Source: Citrobacter enshiensis (GTDB lineage Bacteria; Pseudomonadota; Gammaproteobacteria; Enterobacterales; Enterobacteriaceae). From it: DNA of 64,000 nucleotides. This document shows, piece by piece, positions 39,053 to 49,156 of the stretch; positions within the stretch are counted from its first letter, which is position 1, and each line of letters begins with the position of its first letter. The notes beneath the pieces were generated by a model. That model made no database searches. It was not told the origin of the DNA and was given only the letters and a program-made list of their open reading frames with translations. The stretch spans positions 1,240,001 through 1,304,000 of the forward strand of contig NZ_CP119862.1 of NCBI RefSeq assembly GCF_029338175.1, in the 5' to 3' direction. Both the position numbers and the translations under genes were made by a program.

Positions 39053-39126
39053 GCCGGATAGTGGCTGACGCCTTATCCGGCTTACGTGAACGGTATGCAT
39101 TGATGGCCGGATAAGACGTCTCCGGC
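39053..39126. repeat. BIME between zevB and suhB
   Basis: Two REP units, GCCGGATA...TATCCGGC (39053-39081) and GCCGGATAAGACG...CCGGC (39106-39126), lie between the convergent genes and may form both transcript ends. Confidence 0.78.
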
Positions 39127-39137
39127 ACAACAACAGA

Positions 39138-39941
39138 TTAGCGCTTCAGCGCCTCGCTCAGTTCTTCACGCATGTTCGCCAGCATAGCTTTCACGACGCG
39201 TGGGTTGCCTGCAACGATGTTGCCGGTCGTCATATAGTTATGACCGCCGGTAAAGTCGCACACCAGCGCGCCTGCTTCACGGGCAATCAGTTCACCTGCG
39301 GCAAAATCCCACGGCTTGAGGCCGATTTCGAAGTAACCGTCAACGCGAGCGGCGGCAACATAGGCCAGATCCAGCGCAGCGGAACCGGTGCGACGGAAGT
39401 CGGCGCATTCGGTATACATTTTGCCGAGAATCTTCATATAAGAAGGAGCGTGCTGTTTGGCTTTGAACGGGAAGCCGGTGGCGATAATGGTGCCATCCAG
39501 ATCGCGAGCGGTGCTGCCGCGCAGACGGTAACCGTTCAGCTGTGCGCCCTGACCGCGAGTGGCGGTGAACAGTTCGTTACGCATTGGATCGTAAACAACG
39601 GCGACTTCAGTACGACCTTTAATGCGTACTGCGATGGATACCGCGAAGTGCGGCAGGCGTTTTACGAAGTTAGTGGTGCCATCCAGTGGATCGATAACCC
39701 ATTGAACATCCAAATCTTCACCAATATGTTCACCGCTTTCTTCGGTGATGATGGTGTGCTGAGGGTAAGATTTGCGGATCGTTTCGATAATAATCGCTTC
39801 GGCGGCTTTATCGACGTTAGTCACGAAATCATTGCTGCCTTTCTGGCTGGTTTCTACAGAGTCTGGGGTTTCGTAGTGTTTGGCAATTACATTACCCGCC
39901 TTGCGCGCTGCGCGCACGGCGATGGTCAGCATCGGATGCAT
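39138..39941 (-). CDS. suhB: Inositol-1-monophosphatase SuhB
   Basis: SuhB hydrolyses inositol monophosphates in vitro; in E. coli its main role is as part of the rRNA antitermination complex with NusA and for 30S maturation. The 267 residues equal E. coli. The metal and catalytic motifs are intact: EESGE (about 67-71), WVIDPLDGTTNF (about 81-92) and WDFAAGELIAREAG. A GAGAGA site precedes the ATG. It is divergent from trmJ. Confidence 0.97.
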   Translation of the reverse strand: MHPMLTIAVRAARKAGNVIAKHYETPDSVETSQKGSNDFVTNVDKAAEAIIIETIRKSYPQHTIITEESGEHIGEDLDVQWVIDPLDGTTNFVKRLPHFAVSIAVRIKGRTEVAVVYDPMRNELFTATRGQGAQLNGYRLRGSTARDLDGTIIATGFPFKAKQHAPSYMKILGKMYTECADFRRTGSAALDLAYVAAARVDGYFEIGLKPWDFAAGELIAREAGALVCDFTGGHNYMTTGNIVAGNPRVVKAMLANMREELSEALKR

Positions 39942-40059
39942 CGGTCTCTCTCACTGGATGTTAAAGAACGGGAAAACGGCGCAGAGTATAGCAGTGGGAT
40001 CGGAATATGTCTTCGATTTATGATAATATGGCCGAATAATCTTTAGCTGAAGAAAGACA

Positions 40060-40791
40060 ATGCTGCAAAATATTCGAATTGTACTGGTGGAAACCTCCCA
40101 CACGGGCAACATGGGCTCTGTTGCCCGCGCAATGAAAACCATGGGGCTAACCAATCTGTGGCTGGTGAATCCGTTGGTAAAACCGGACTCCCAGGCCATC
40201 GCCCTGGCGGCGGGCGCCAGCGACGTGATCGGCAATGCGCAAATCGTTGACACGCTGGATGAAGCGCTGGCGGGATGTAGCCTGGTCGTAGGCACCAGTG
40301 CACGTTCTCGTACGCTGCCGTGGCCGATGCTCGATCCGCGTGAATGTGGTTTAAAAAGCGTAGCCGAAGCCGCGAATACCCCGGTGGCGTTGGTGTTTGG
40401 TCGCGAGCGTGTTGGCCTGACCAACGAAGAACTGCAAAAATGCCATTACCACGTCGCCATTGCCGCTAATCCGGAATACAGTTCGCTCAACCTGGCGATG
40501 GCGGTACAGGTCATTTCTTATGAAGTGCGTATGGCCTGGCTGGCCACGCAGGAATCCGGCGACGCAGTGGAACATGAAGAGACGCCGTATCCGCTGGTGG
40601 ACGATCTGGAACGTTTTTATGGTCACCTGGAGCAAACGCTGCTTGCAACCGGCTTTATTCGTGAAGGCCATCCGGGGCAGGTGATGAACAAATTGCGCCG
40701 TCTGTTTACGCGCGCGCGTCCGGAAAGCCAGGAGTTAAATATTCTGCGCGGGATTCTGGCGTCGATTGAGCAGCAGAATAAAGGAAAGTAA
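40060..40791 (+). CDS. trmJ: tRNA (cytidine/uridine-2'-O-)-methyltransferase TrmJ
   Basis: TrmJ adds a 2'-O-methyl group to C32 or U32 in the anticodon loop of several tRNAs. It is a SPOUT enzyme with a trefoil knot. The 243 residues show the three family motifs: [17 protein letters not shown] near the start, [15 protein letters not shown] in the middle and [15 protein letters not shown] for SAM binding. The C-terminal helical part helps dimer formation and tRNA binding. It stands between suhB and iscR as in E. coli. Confidence 0.97.
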   Translation: MLQNIRIVLVETSHTGNMGSVARAMKTMGLTNLWLVNPLVKPDSQAIALAAGASDVIGNAQIVDTLDEALAGCSLVVGTSARSRTLPWPMLDPRECGLKSVAEAANTPVALVFGRERVGLTNEELQKCHYHVAIAANPEYSSLNLAMAVQVISYEVRMAWLATQESGDAVEHEETPYPLVDDLERFYGHLEQTLLATGFIREGHPGQVMNKLRRLFTRARPESQELNILRGILASIEQQNKGK

Positions 40792-40803
40792 GTGCGCCGT
40801 AAG

Positions 40804-40829
40804 GTCGGATCAGCGAAGCGGCATCCGAC
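40804..40829. repeat. REP-like element after trmJ
   Basis: GTCGGATCAGCG and its partner GCATCCGAC form the stem of a single REP unit 12 bases past trmJ. Confidence 0.65.
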
Positions 40830-40854
40830 AGATGAAAATGGCACTGAAGGTTAA

Positions 40855-40904
40855 ATACCTGACTAAATCAGTCAAGTAAATAGTTGACCAATTTAGTCAG
40901 GAAT
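40855..40904 (+). promoter_or_regulatory. Tandem type 1 IscR sites of the isc operon
   Basis: Two 25-base sites stand end to end: 40855-40879 (ATACCTGACTAAATCAGTC then AAGTAA) and 40880-40904 (ATAGTTGACCAATTTAGTC then AGGAAT). Both fit the type 1 consensus ATASYYGACTRWWWYAGTCRRSTAT closely. [2Fe-2S]-IscR bound here represses its own operon when Fe-S supply is ample. Confidence 0.9.
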
Positions 40905-40985
40905 GTCAGACTTGGCCCTGCTATGCAATACCCCCATTTTACAATAAAAACCCCGGGCAGGGGCGAGTTTGAGGTTAAGTAAGAC

Positions 40986-41477
40986 ATGAGACTGACATCT
41001 AAAGGGCGCTATGCCGTGACCGCAATGTTGGACGTTGCGCTCAACTCTGAAGCGGGCCCGGTACCGTTGGCTGATATTTCTGAACGTCAGGGAATCTCCC
41101 TTTCTTATCTGGAACAGCTGTTTTCGCGTTTGCGGAAAAACGGTCTGGTTTCCAGCGTACGTGGACCTGGCGGTGGTTATCTGCTGGGCAAAGATGCAGG
41201 CAGCATCGCAGTAGGTGAAGTGATCAGCGCTGTTGACGAGTCGGTTGATGCGACCCGTTGCCAGGGCAAAGGCGGTTGTCAGGGCGGCGATAAGTGCCTG
41301 ACGCATGCGCTGTGGCGTGATTTGAGTGACCGCCTGACCGGTTTCCTCAACAATATTACCCTGGGCGAACTGGTGAATAACAAGGAAGTGCTGGATGTGT
41401 CTGGTCGTCAGCACACCCATGACACCCCGCGCAGTAGTCGTACACAAGACGCAATCAACGTGAAGTTGCGCGCCTAA
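40986..41477 (+). CDS. iscR: Fe-S cluster-sensing regulator IscR
   Basis: IscR is an Rrf2-type winged-helix protein that, with a [2Fe-2S] cluster, represses the isc operon and, without it, activates genes such as suf. The 163 residues carry the cluster ligands C92, C98, C104 and H107 and the DNA-reading wing around [11 protein letters not shown]. It leads iscRSUA-hscBA-fdx-iscX. The gap to iscS is long (232 bases) because an ERIC repeat is inserted. Confidence 0.98.
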   Translation: MRLTSKGRYAVTAMLDVALNSEAGPVPLADISERQGISLSYLEQLFSRLRKNGLVSSVRGPGGGYLLGKDAGSIAVGEVISAVDESVDATRCQGKGGCQGGDKCLTHALWRDLSDRLTGFLNNITLGELVNNKEVLDVSGRQHTHDTPRSSRTQDAINVKLRA

Positions 41478-41484
41478 TTTTGTT

Positions 41485-41600
41485 TCGGGTTGCATCCGTG
41501 TTGGCTGCACGTGTTCACCCCAGTCACTTACTTAATGTAAGCTCCTGGGGACTCACAAGTTTGCCACCTTGCTGAAACCAGAAACAGTTAGCGTAAAGAT
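41485..41600. repeat. ERIC element between iscR and iscS
   Basis: TCACCCCAGTCACTTACTT (41515-41533) and ATGTAAGCTCCTGGGGACTC (41535-41554) are the central palindrome of the enterobacterial repetitive intergenic consensus, matching the standard ERIC2 (reversed) and ERIC1R sequences almost exactly. Flanks such as TTGCCACCTTGCTGAAAC also fit the right arm. The outer limits are approximate. In RNA the core would fold as one long hairpin inside the isc mRNA. Confidence 0.88.
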
Positions 41601-41709
41601 AAAAAGAATTCAGAGTCAGGCCGGGGTGTGCCACATCCCGTTAACGCGGTCGTACATCCAGCCGGTTGCCTGACTCCTTGCATTGAGTGATGTACGGAGT
41701 TTAAGAGCA

Positions 41710-42924
41710 ATGAAATTACCGATTTATCTCGATTACTCCGCAACCACGCCGGTGGATCCGCGTGTTGCCGAGAAAATGATGCAGTGTCTGACTCTGGACG
41801 GAAACTTTGGTAACCCAGCTTCCCGTTCACACCGTTTTGGCTGGCATGCTGAAGAGGCGGTTGATATCGCCCGTAATCAGATTGCTGACCTGGTGGGTGC
41901 CGACCCGCGTGAAATTGTTTTCACCTCCGGTGCAACCGAATCCGACAACCTGGCGATCAAAGGTGCAGCCAACTTTTATCAGAAAAAAGGCAAGCACATC
42001 ATCACCAGCAAAACCGAACACAAAGCTGTGCTGGACACCTGTCGTCAGCTGGAGCGCGAAGGGTTTGAAGTGACCTACCTGGCGCCGCAGAGCAACGGTA
42101 TTATCGACCTGAAAGCACTTGAAGCGGCGATGCGTGACGACACCATCCTCGTTTCTATTATGCACGTGAACAACGAAATCGGCGTGGTGCAGGATATCGC
42201 GACGATCGGCGAAATGTGCCGTGCGCGCGGCATCATCTACCACGTTGATGCGACCCAGAGCGTGGGCAAACTGCCTATCGATCTGAGCCAGCTGAAAGTG
42301 GACCTGATGTCCTTCTCCGGCCACAAAATCTATGGTCCGAAAGGCATCGGCGCGCTGTACGTACGTCGTAAGCCGCGTATCCGCATCGAAGCACAGATGC
42401 ACGGCGGCGGTCACGAGCGCGGTATGCGTTCCGGTACGCTGCCTGTTCACCAGATTGTCGGCATGGGTGAAGCTTACCGTATCGCGAAAGAAGAGATGGA
42501 AACCGAGATGGCGCGCCTGCGTGGTCTGCGTAACCGTCTGTGGGACGGCGTGAAAGATATGGAAGAGGTTTACCTGAACGGAGATCTCGAGCAGGGCGCG
42601 CCGAACATTCTTAACGTCAGCTTTAACTATGTTGAAGGCGAATCGCTGATTATGGCGCTGAAAGATCTGGCCGTCTCTTCCGGTTCCGCCTGTACGTCTG
42701 CAAGCCTCGAGCCATCCTATGTGCTGCGTGCGCTGGGGATGACCGACGAGCTGGCACATAGCTCTATCCGTTTCTCTTTAGGTCGTTTTACTACCGAAGA
42801 AGAAATTGATTACACCATCGATCTGGTTCGCAAATCCATTGGTCGTCTGCGTGAACTTTCTCCGCTGTGGGACATGTTCAAGCAGGGCGTGGATCTGAAC
42901 AGCATCGAATGGTCACATCATTAA
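41710..42924 (+). CDS. iscS: Cysteine desulfurase IscS
   Basis: IscS takes sulfur from cysteine and passes it as persulfide to IscU, TusA, ThiI and others, for Fe-S clusters and thiolated tRNAs. The 404 residues equal E. coli. PLP binds K206 ([12 protein letters not shown]) and the persulfide forms on C328 ([10 protein letters not shown]). ATG 41710 ([14 protein letters not shown]) is the family start; the frame is open to 41683 but with no support for use. Confidence 0.98.
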   Translation: MKLPIYLDYSATTPVDPRVAEKMMQCLTLDGNFGNPASRSHRFGWHAEEAVDIARNQIADLVGADPREIVFTSGATESDNLAIKGAANFYQKKGKHIITSKTEHKAVLDTCRQLEREGFEVTYLAPQSNGIIDLKALEAAMRDDTILVSIMHVNNEIGVVQDIATIGEMCRARGIIYHVDATQSVGKLPIDLSQLKVDLMSFSGHKIYGPKGIGALYVRRKPRIRIEAQMHGGGHERGMRSGTLPVHQIVGMGEAYRIAKEEMETEMARLRGLRNRLWDGVKDMEEVYLNGDLEQGAPNILNVSFNYVEGESLIMALKDLAVSSGSACTSASLEPSYVLRALGMTDELAHSSIRFSLGRFTTEEEIDYTIDLVRKSIGRLRELSPLWDMFKQGVDLNSIEWSHH

Positions 42925-42949
42925 TCGGTACCGATAAGGAGAATTCATC

Positions 42950-43336
42950 ATGGCTTACAGCGAAAAAGTAATCGATCATTACGAGAATCCACGTAACGTG
43001 GGTTCTTTTGACAACAGCGACGAGAACGTGGGCAGCGGTATGGTGGGTGCACCAGCCTGTGGCGACGTGATGAAGTTGCAGATTAAAGTCAACAATGAAG
43101 GTATCATTGAAGACGCGCGTTTCAAGACTTACGGCTGTGGTTCCGCCATTGCCTCCAGCTCCCTGGTCACCGAATGGGTAAAAGGGAAATCGCTGGACGA
43201 AGCACAGGCAATTAAAAACACAGACATCGCAGACGAGCTTGAACTGCCACCAGTGAAAATTCACTGTTCCATTTTGGCAGAAGACGCAATTAAAGCCGCC
43301 ATTGCGGACTACAAAAGCAAACGTGAAGCAAAATAA
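42950..43336 (+). CDS. iscU: Fe-S cluster scaffold IscU
   Basis: IscU builds [2Fe-2S] clusters from iron and IscS sulfur and hands them on with HscA/HscB help. The 128 residues contain the three ligand cysteines: C37 in GAPACGDVM, C63 in YGCGSAIA and C106 in IHCSILA. LPPVKIHC includes the LPPVK motif recognised by HscA. AAGGAG stands before the ATG. Confidence 0.98.
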   Translation: MAYSEKVIDHYENPRNVGSFDNSDENVGSGMVGAPACGDVMKLQIKVNNEGIIEDARFKTYGCGSAIASSSLVTEWVKGKSLDEAQAIKNTDIADELELPPVKIHCSILAEDAIKAAIADYKSKREAK

Positions 43337-43355
43337 AAAGAGTTGAGGTTTTGTT

Positions 43356-43679
43356 ATGTCGATTACACTTAGCGACAGTGCAGCAGCGCGAGTTAATACC
43401 TTTCTGGCCAACCGCGGTAAAGGGTTTGGTCTGCGTCTGGGTGTGAGAACCTCTGGCTGCTCGGGTATGGCTTATGTACTGGAATTTGTCGATGAACCGG
43501 CGGCTGAAGACACCGTGTTTGAAGACAAAGGCGTAAAAGTAGTGGTCGACGGCAAGAGCCTGCAATTTCTGGACGGTACGCAACTGGACTTCGTGAAAGA
43601 AGGTCTGAACGAAGGGTTTAAATTCACTAACCCGAACGTAAAAGATGAGTGTGGATGCGGCGAAAGCTTCCACGTGTAA
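43356..43679 (+). CDS. iscA: A-type Fe-S carrier IscA
   Basis: IscA carries Fe-S clusters, mainly to [4Fe-4S] targets. The 107 residues have the A-type cysteines C35 (TSGCSGMAY) and C99-x-C101 (DECGCGESF). It follows iscU by 19 bases. Confidence 0.97.
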   Translation: MSITLSDSAAARVNTFLANRGKGFGLRLGVRTSGCSGMAYVLEFVDEPAAEDTVFEDKGVKVVVDGKSLQFLDGTQLDFVKEGLNEGFKFTNPNVKDECGCGESFHV

Positions 43680-43693
43680 CGCGCTTACCGATA

Positions 43694-43730
43694 ACCCCAC
43701 CGTGGTCGCCTGCGCGTGGGGTTTGTTTTA
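43694..43730 (+). terminator. Partial terminator between iscA and hscB
   Basis: ACCCCAC (43694-43700) pairs with GTGGGGT (43716-43722), followed by TTGTTTTA. It probably stops part of the transcripts, so that hscBA-fdx-iscX is made at a lower level than iscRSUA. Confidence 0.65.
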
Positions 43731-43771
43731 CCTGACTCTCTGTGAAAGAGAATCGCTGCCCTGAGAATGTT

Positions 43772-44287
43772 ATGGACTACTTCACCCTCTTTGGCTTACC
43801 GGCGCAATATCAACTCGATACTCAGGCGCTGAGCCTTCGTTTTCAGGATCTTCAACGTCAGTATCATCCTGATAAATTCGCCAGCGGCACTCAGGCGGAG
43901 CAACTCGCTGCCGTACAACACTCCGCCAACATTAACCAGGCCTGGCAAACGTTGCGCCATCCTTTGATGCGTGCCGAATACCTGTTGTCACTGCACGGTT
44001 TCGATCTTTCCAGCGAGCAGCACACCGTGCGCGATACCGCGTTCCTGATGGAACAGCTCGAACTGCGTGAAGAGCTTGATGAAATCGAACAGACGAAAGA
44101 CGAAGTGCGGCTGGAAAGCTTTATTAAGCGTGTGAAAACGATGTTTGAGACCCGCCGTCAACTGATGGTGGAACAGTTAGACAATGAGACGTGGGATAGG
44201 GCGGCAGACACCGTGCGTAAACTGCGTTTTCTCGATAAACTGCAAAGCTCAGCAGAACAACTCGAAGAAAAGCTGCTCGATTTTTAA
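43772..44287 (+). CDS. hscB: J-type co-chaperone HscB
   Basis: HscB brings IscU to HscA and stimulates its ATPase. The 171 residues equal E. coli: an N-terminal J domain with the HPD motif (YHPDKF) and a C-terminal three-helix bundle that binds IscU. ATG 43772 ([10 protein letters not shown]) is the conserved start; an in-frame GTG at 43742 would add ten residues not present in the family. Confidence 0.97.
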   Translation: MDYFTLFGLPAQYQLDTQALSLRFQDLQRQYHPDKFASGTQAEQLAAVQHSANINQAWQTLRHPLMRAEYLLSLHGFDLSSEQHTVRDTAFLMEQLELREELDEIEQTKDEVRLESFIKRVKTMFETRRQLMVEQLDNETWDRAADTVRKLRFLDKLQSSAEQLEEKLLDF

Positions 44288-44302
44288 TTTTCGGAAGCGA
44301 AT

Positions 44303-46153
44303 ATGGCCTTATTACAAATTAGTGAGCCTGGTCTGAGTGCTGCGCCGCACCAGCGTCGTCTGGCGGTTGGCATCGACTTAGGCACTACCAACTCTTTAGT
44401 GGCGACCGTGCGTAGCGGCCAGGCGGAAACGCTGGCCGATCACGAAGGCCGTCATCTGTTGCCGTCAGTGGTTCACTATCAGCAGCAGGGCCACACGGTC
44501 GGTTACGACGCGCGCACCAATGCCGCGCTGGACACCGCCAACACCATCAGCTCAGTTAAACGTATGATGGGCCGTTCTCTGGCGGACATTCGTGCACGTT
44601 ATCCGCACCTGCCATATCAGTTTCAGGCAAGTGAAAACGGCTTGCCGATGATCGAAACCGCGGCAGGATTGTTGAATCCGATACGTGTCTCTGCCGATAT
44701 CCTGAAAGCGCTGGCGGTGCGGGCAACCGAATCGCTGTCGGGCGAACTCGACGGCGTCGTCATCACGGTTCCGGCGTATTTCGATGACGCACAACGTCAG
44801 GGCACCAAGGACGCCGCGCGTCTGGCGGGCCTGCATGTGCTGCGCCTGCTTAACGAACCGACGGCGGCGGCGATAGCCTACGGACTGGACTCGGGTAAAG
44901 AAGGCGTCATCGCAGTTTATGACCTGGGCGGCGGCACGTTTGATATTTCGATTTTGCGCCTGAGTCGCGGTGTGTTCGAAGTGCTGGCGACCGGCGGTGA
45001 TTCCGCGCTGGGCGGCGATGACTTTGACCACCTGCTAGCGGACTACATTCGCGAACAAGCCGGTGTTGCTGACCGTAGCGATAACCGTGTACAGCGTGAA
45101 CTGCTGGATGCCGCGATTGCGGCAAAAATCGCGCTCAGCGATAGCGACGTTGTCACCGTGAATGTGGCGGGATGGCAGGGTGAAATTACCCGCGAACAGT
45201 TTAACGAACTCATTTCCGCACTGGTCAAGCGTACCCTGCTGGCCTGCCGTCGCGCATTGAAAGATGCCGGTGTTGAGGCGCAGGATGTGCTGGAAGTGGT
45301 GATGGTCGGGGGATCCACTCGTGTGCCGCTGGTGCGTGAACGGGTGGGCGAATTCTTTGGTCGTCCGCCGCTGACCTCGATCGACCCGGATAAAGTGGTC
45401 GCCATCGGCGCTGCAATCCAGGCCGATATTCTGGTTGGTAACAAGCCGGACAGCGAAATGCTGCTGCTGGATGTGATCCCGCTGTCGCTGGGTCTTGAAA
45501 CCATGGGCGGCCTGGTGGAAAAAGTGATCCCTCGCAACACCACGATTCCGGTGGCGCGTGCGCAGGACTTCACCACCTTTAAAGACGGTCAGACCGCCAT
45601 GTCTATCCACGTGATGCAGGGCGAACGTGAACTGGTGCAGGATTGCCGTTCGCTGGCACGCTTCGCGTTGCGAGGAATTCCGGCGCTGCCTGCGGGTGGG
45701 GCGCATATTCGCGTGACTTTCCAGGTCGATGCCGACGGTTTGCTGAGCGTCACCGCGATGGAGAAATCCACCGGCGTCGAGTCGTCTATCCAGGTTAAGC
45801 CTTCGTACGGCCTGACGGACAGCGAAATCGCCTCCATGATCCAGGACTCCATGAGCTTTGCCGAGCAGGATGTAAAAGCCCGTATGCTGGCAGAGCAAAA
45901 AGTCGAAGCTGCACGCGTGCTGGAAAGCTTGACCAGCGCGCTCATTGCGGATGCCGCGTTGCTCAGCGCCGCAGAGCGTCAGGTTATCGACGATGCCGCC
46001 GCGCACTTGAGCGTGGTTGCACAGGGCGATGATGTTGACGCCATTGAACAAGCCATTAAAAACGTAGACAAACAAACCCAGGAATTCGCCGCTCGCCGCA
46101 TGGACCAGTCGGTCCGTAGCGCGTTGAAAGGCCAATCCGTGGACGAGGTTTAA
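44303..46153 (+). CDS. hscA: Hsp70-type chaperone HscA
   Basis: HscA is the specialised Hsp70 that releases the Fe-S cluster from IscU to acceptors. The 616 residues show the nucleotide domain ([37 protein letters not shown]) and a substrate domain (about 390-520) with a helical lid to the end. It begins 15 bases after hscB and ends one base before the fdx ATG. Confidence 0.98.
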   Translation: MALLQISEPGLSAAPHQRRLAVGIDLGTTNSLVATVRSGQAETLADHEGRHLLPSVVHYQQQGHTVGYDARTNAALDTANTISSVKRMMGRSLADIRARYPHLPYQFQASENGLPMIETAAGLLNPIRVSADILKALAVRATESLSGELDGVVITVPAYFDDAQRQGTKDAARLAGLHVLRLLNEPTAAAIAYGLDSGKEGVIAVYDLGGGTFDISILRLSRGVFEVLATGGDSALGGDDFDHLLADYIREQAGVADRSDNRVQRELLDAAIAAKIALSDSDVVTVNVAGWQGEITREQFNELISALVKRTLLACRRALKDAGVEAQDVLEVVMVGGSTRVPLVRERVGEFFGRPPLTSIDPDKVVAIGAAIQADILVGNKPDSEMLLLDVIPLSLGLETMGGLVEKVIPRNTTIPVARAQDFTTFKDGQTAMSIHVMQGERELVQDCRSLARFALRGIPALPAGGAHIRVTFQVDADGLLSVTAMEKSTGVESSIQVKPSYGLTDSEIASMIQDSMSFAEQDVKARMLAEQKVEAARVLESLTSALIADAALLSAAERQVIDDAAAHLSVVAQGDDVDAIEQAIKNVDKQTQEFAARRMDQSVRSALKGQSVDEV

Positions 46154-46154
46154 T

Positions 46155-46490
46155 ATGCCAAAGATTGTTATTCTGCCTCATCAGGATCTCTGTCCCGATG
46201 GCGCAGTTCTGGAAGCGGATCGCGGAGAAACCATTCTCGATGTTGCCCTGCGTAACGGTATCGAGATTGAACACGCCTGTGAAAAATCCTGTGCCTGCAC
46301 GACCTGTCACTGCATCGTGCGTGAAGGTTTCGACTCCCTGGCCGAAAGCACGGAAGACGAAGACGACATGCTGGATAAGGCCTGGGGACTGGAGCCGGAG
46401 AGTCGTTTAGGCTGCCAGGCGCGCGTCACTGACGAAGATTTAGTGGTCGAAATCCCACGTTACACAATCAATCATGCGCGTGAGCATTAA
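46155..46490 (+). CDS. fdx: [2Fe-2S] ferredoxin of the isc system
   Basis: Fdx supplies electrons for cluster assembly on IscU. The 111 residues follow the adrenodoxin-type pattern: C42-x5-C48-x2-C51 in [13 protein letters not shown] and C87 in RLGCQAR. One base separates it from hscA. Confidence 0.98.
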   Translation: MPKIVILPHQDLCPDGAVLEADRGETILDVALRNGIEIEHACEKSCACTTCHCIVREGFDSLAESTEDEDDMLDKAWGLEPESRLGCQARVTDEDLVVEIPRYTINHAREH

Positions 46491-46501
46491 CAGAGGGTAG
46501 T

Positions 46502-46702
46502 ATGGGACTGAAGTGGACTGATAGCCGCGAGATTGGCGAAGCGCTGTATGATGCCTTCCCCGACCTTGACCCAAAAACCGTTCGTTTCACCGACCTGCAT
46601 CAATGGATCTGCGAGCTGGAAGATTTCGATGATGACCCGCAGGCATCAAACGAAAAAATTCTTGAAGCCATCCTGCTGATCTGGCTGGACGAAGCTGAAT
46701 AA
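46502..46702 (+). CDS. iscX: Fe-S assembly accessory protein IscX
   Basis: A 66-residue acidic helical protein that binds IscS and iron and moderates cluster assembly. The sequence ([17 protein letters not shown], ending LLIWLDEAE) is very close to E. coli IscX. GAGGG precedes the ATG. It is the last isc gene before a terminator. Confidence 0.97.
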   Translation: MGLKWTDSREIGEALYDAFPDLDPKTVRFTDLHQWICELEDFDDDPQASNEKILEAILLIWLDEAE

Positions 46703-46706
46703 GTAA

Positions 46707-46735
46707 ACGGGCTGCCCACGGGTGGCCCGTTTTTC
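46707..46735 (+). terminator. Terminator between iscX and pepB
   Basis: ACGGGC (46707-46712) pairs with GCCCGT (46725-46730), then TTTTC. pepB follows after about 37 bases and may rely on readthrough or its own promoter. Confidence 0.8.
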
Positions 46736-46772
46736 TGTATGTGCGAATTATGTGCGAATAAGGAAAATAACA

Positions 46773-48056
46773 ATGACAGAAGCCATGAAAATTACGCTTT
46801 CCACGCAACCTGCTGACGCTCGCTGGGGAGAAAAAGCGACATACAGCATTAATAATGAAGGCATTACCCTGCATCTCAATGGGAAAGACGACCTTGGTGT
46901 GCTCCAGCGCGCGGCGCGTAAAATCGACGGTCTGAGTATCAAACATGTACAGCTGACCGGAGAAGGCTGGGATGCGGATCGCTGCTGGGCATTCTGGCAG
47001 GGTTACAAAGCGCCGAAAGGCAGCCGTAAAGTTGAATGGCCAGATCTGGAGGACGCGCAACGTCAGGAGCTGGATAACCGTGTGACCATTATCGACTGGG
47101 TGCGCGATACCATTAACGCGCCAGCGGAAGAGCTCGGGCCGGAACAACTGGCGCAGCGTGCGGTAGATCTGCTGTGCCGCGTGGCGTGCGACCACGTCTC
47201 TTATCGCATTACCAAAGGCGAAGATCTGCGCGAGCAGAACTATATGGGTCTGCATACGGTGGGTCGTGGTTCCGAACGTCCGCCAGTCCTGCTGGCGCTG
47301 GATTACAATCCGACGGGCAGCAAAGAAGCGCCGGTGTATGCCTGCCTGGTCGGTAAAGGGATCACCTTTGATTCCGGTGGTTATAGCATCAAGCAGAGCG
47401 CGTTTATGGACTCAATGAAGTCCGATATGGGCGGTGCGGCAACGGTGACCGGCGCGCTGGCGTTTGCCATCACCCGTGGTCTGAACAAACGTGTGAAGCT
47501 CTACCTGTGCTGTGCAGATAACCTGATCAGCGGCAATGCGTTCAAACTGGGCGATATTATTCGTTATCGCAACGGCAAAAACGTTGAAATCATGAACACG
47601 GACGCAGAAGGGCGACTGGTTCTGGCGGACGGGTTGATTGATGCCTGTGCGCAAAAACCGGAGCTGCTCATTGATGCCGCGACGCTCACGGGTGCGGCGA
47701 AAACCGCGTTGGGTAATGACTATCACGCGCTGTTCAGCTTTGATGATCAACTGGCGGGGCGCCTGCTGGCGAGCGCGACGGCAGAAAACGAGCCGTTCTG
47801 GCGTTTGCCGCTGGCTGAGTTCCACCGTAGCCAGTTGCCGTCTAACTTTGCGGAACTGAACAACACTGCCAGTGCGGCGTACCCGGCAGGGGCGAGTACG
47901 GCGGCGGGGTTCCTGTCGCATTTTGTGGAGAACTACCAGCAAGGTTGGCTGCATATCGACTGCTCCGCAACCTACCGTAAGGCACCTGTGGAGCAGTGGT
48001 CCGCAGGAGCAACAGGACTGGGTGTCCGCACGATTGCTAATCTACTGACTGCCTGA
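46773..48056 (+). CDS. pepB: Peptidase B
   Basis: PepB is a cytoplasmic leucine-aminopeptidase (M17) that trims N-terminal residues from peptides. The 427 residues equal E. coli. The two-metal site is visible: [11 protein letters not shown], the K and D of [10 protein letters not shown], and [14 protein letters not shown] with its catalytic arginine. ATG 46773 ([10 protein letters not shown]) has AAGGA ahead of it; upstream in-frame starts lie within the terminator hairpin. Confidence 0.97.
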   Translation: MTEAMKITLSTQPADARWGEKATYSINNEGITLHLNGKDDLGVLQRAARKIDGLSIKHVQLTGEGWDADRCWAFWQGYKAPKGSRKVEWPDLEDAQRQELDNRVTIIDWVRDTINAPAEELGPEQLAQRAVDLLCRVACDHVSYRITKGEDLREQNYMGLHTVGRGSERPPVLLALDYNPTGSKEAPVYACLVGKGITFDSGGYSIKQSAFMDSMKSDMGGAATVTGALAFAITRGLNKRVKLYLCCADNLISGNAFKLGDIIRYRNGKNVEIMNTDAEGRLVLADGLIDACAQKPELLIDAATLTGAAKTALGNDYHALFSFDDQLAGRLLASATAENEPFWRLPLAEFHRSQLPSNFAELNNTASAAYPAGASTAAGFLSHFVENYQQGWLHIDCSATYRKAPVEQWSAGATGLGVRTIANLLTA

Positions 48057-48067
48057 ACGGTGTTTTT

Positions 48068-48138
48068 GTAGGCCGGGTAAGCGAAGCGCCACCCGGCATT
48101 TTGCCTGATGGCGACGCAGTGCGTCTTATCAGGCCTAC
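48068..48138. repeat. BIME after pepB
   Basis: GTAGGCCGGGTAAGCG...CCCGGC (48068-48097) and GCCTGATGGCG...ATCAGGC (48103-48134) are two REP units with outer GTAGGCC/GGCCTAC arms. It fills most of the pepB-sseB gap. Confidence 0.85.
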
Positions 48139-48163
48139 AATCCATATATAATTTGTGATCTCT

Positions 48164-48940
48164 ATGTCTGAAACAAAAAATGAATTAGAAACCCTGCTGG
48201 AGAAGGCGGCCACCGAGCCCGCGCATCGTCCGGCATTTTTCCGTACTTTACTGGAGTCTACTGTCTGGGTTCCGGGCACCGCTGCAGAAGGCGAAGCGAT
48301 TGTTGAAGACAGCGCGCTGGATTTGCAGCACTGGGAAAAAGAAGACGGCACCACGGTAATCCCGTTTTTCACCTCGCTTGAAGCATTGCAGCAGGCTGTG
48401 GAAGAGGAGCAGGCATTTGTGGTGATGCCAGTGCGTACCTTATTTGAAATGACGCTGGGCGAGACGCTTTTTCTCAATGCCAAACTGCCGACGGGCAAAG
48501 AGTTTATGCCGCGTGAAATCAGCCATTTGATCGGCGAAGAAGGCAATCCGCTGAGTACCCAGGAGGTACTGGAAGGGGGAGAGTCGTTGATCCTGTCTGA
48601 AGTGGCAGAACCGCCCGCGCAGATGATTGATTCGCTGACAACGCTGTTTAAAACCATTAAACCGGTAAAAAGAGCGTTCCTCTGTTCGATCAAAGATAGC
48701 GCAGAGGCACAACCCAACCTGCTGATTGGTATTGAAGCGGATGGCGATATTGAGGAGATTATTCAGGCGGCAGGCAGCGTGGCGACCGACACGTTACCGG
48801 GCGATGAACCGATCGATATCTGTCAGGTGGTGAAAGGCGAGAAAGGGATCAGCCACTTTATTACTGAGCACATTGCGCCGTTCTACGAGCGCCGCTGGGG
48901 CGGGTTCCTGCGCGATTTTAAACAAAATCGGATTATTTAA
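48164..48940 (+). CDS. sseB: Serine sensitivity enhancing protein SseB
   Basis: SseB of E. coli (not the Salmonella SPI-2 protein of the same name) is a 258-residue cytoplasmic protein linked by overexpression to serine sensitivity; its molecular role is not known. The sequence aligns along its length: LLEKAATEPAHRPAFFRTLL at the start, HFITEHIAPFYERRWGG at the end. ATG 48164 (MSETKNELE) matches the family; ATG 48155 would add three residues. Confidence 0.93.
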   Translation: MSETKNELETLLEKAATEPAHRPAFFRTLLESTVWVPGTAAEGEAIVEDSALDLQHWEKEDGTTVIPFFTSLEALQQAVEEEQAFVVMPVRTLFEMTLGETLFLNAKLPTGKEFMPREISHLIGEEGNPLSTQEVLEGGESLILSEVAEPPAQMIDSLTTLFKTIKPVKRAFLCSIKDSAEAQPNLLIGIEADGDIEEIIQAAGSVATDTLPGDEPIDICQVVKGEKGISHFITEHIAPFYERRWGGFLRDFKQNRII

Positions 48941-48944
48941 ACAA

Positions 48945-48968
48945 AGGAAAGCCGCCCCGAAGGGCGGC
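48945..48968. terminator. Hairpin terminator shared by sseB and timP
   Basis: GCCGCCC, a CGAA loop and GGGCGGC form a strong stem. On the minus strand it is followed by TTTCCTTTG and further T-rich sequence, so it should end the leftward timP/ryfA transcript; for sseB it is a weaker stop. Confidence 0.75.
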
Positions 48969-48976
48969 ATCCTCGC

Positions 48977-49093
48977 TTACTTGCTCTGGGCGTAGGGCGT
49001 TACGAAAATAGAATTACCTGGGTAATTCTGATCTCCGTGAAGACACAACGCACCAGAAACAACAAGCACGATACAGAAGTACCGTATCTTCAT
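48977..49093 (-). CDS. timP: Small toxic membrane protein TimP
   Basis: A 38-residue peptide, MKIRYFCIVLVVSGALCLHG followed by a polar tail ending VTPYAQSK. The N-terminal half is one hydrophobic, signal-like segment. Length, place inside ryfA and the divergent RNA fit TimP, a toxic inner-membrane protein described in Salmonella and repressed by the sRNA TimR. The initiation site lacks a clear Shine-Dalgarno, and a hairpin TGCGGTC/GACCGCA lies immediately before the ATG, so translation is probably tightly held down. An in-frame ATG 12 bases upstream would add four residues. Confidence 0.8.
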   Translation of the reverse strand: MKIRYFCIVLVVSGALCLHGDQNYPGNSIFVTPYAQSK

Positions 49094-49156
49094 TGTGCGG
49101 TCCATGCGAAGACCGCATCACAGCGTTACCACTGGCGATAATGCCGTGACAGCAAG

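Noticed and set aside
45035-46135. A 366-codon minus-strand frame opposite hscA
   Set aside because: It is fully inside a conserved Hsp70 gene and shows only His/Arg/Gln-rich shadow sequence.
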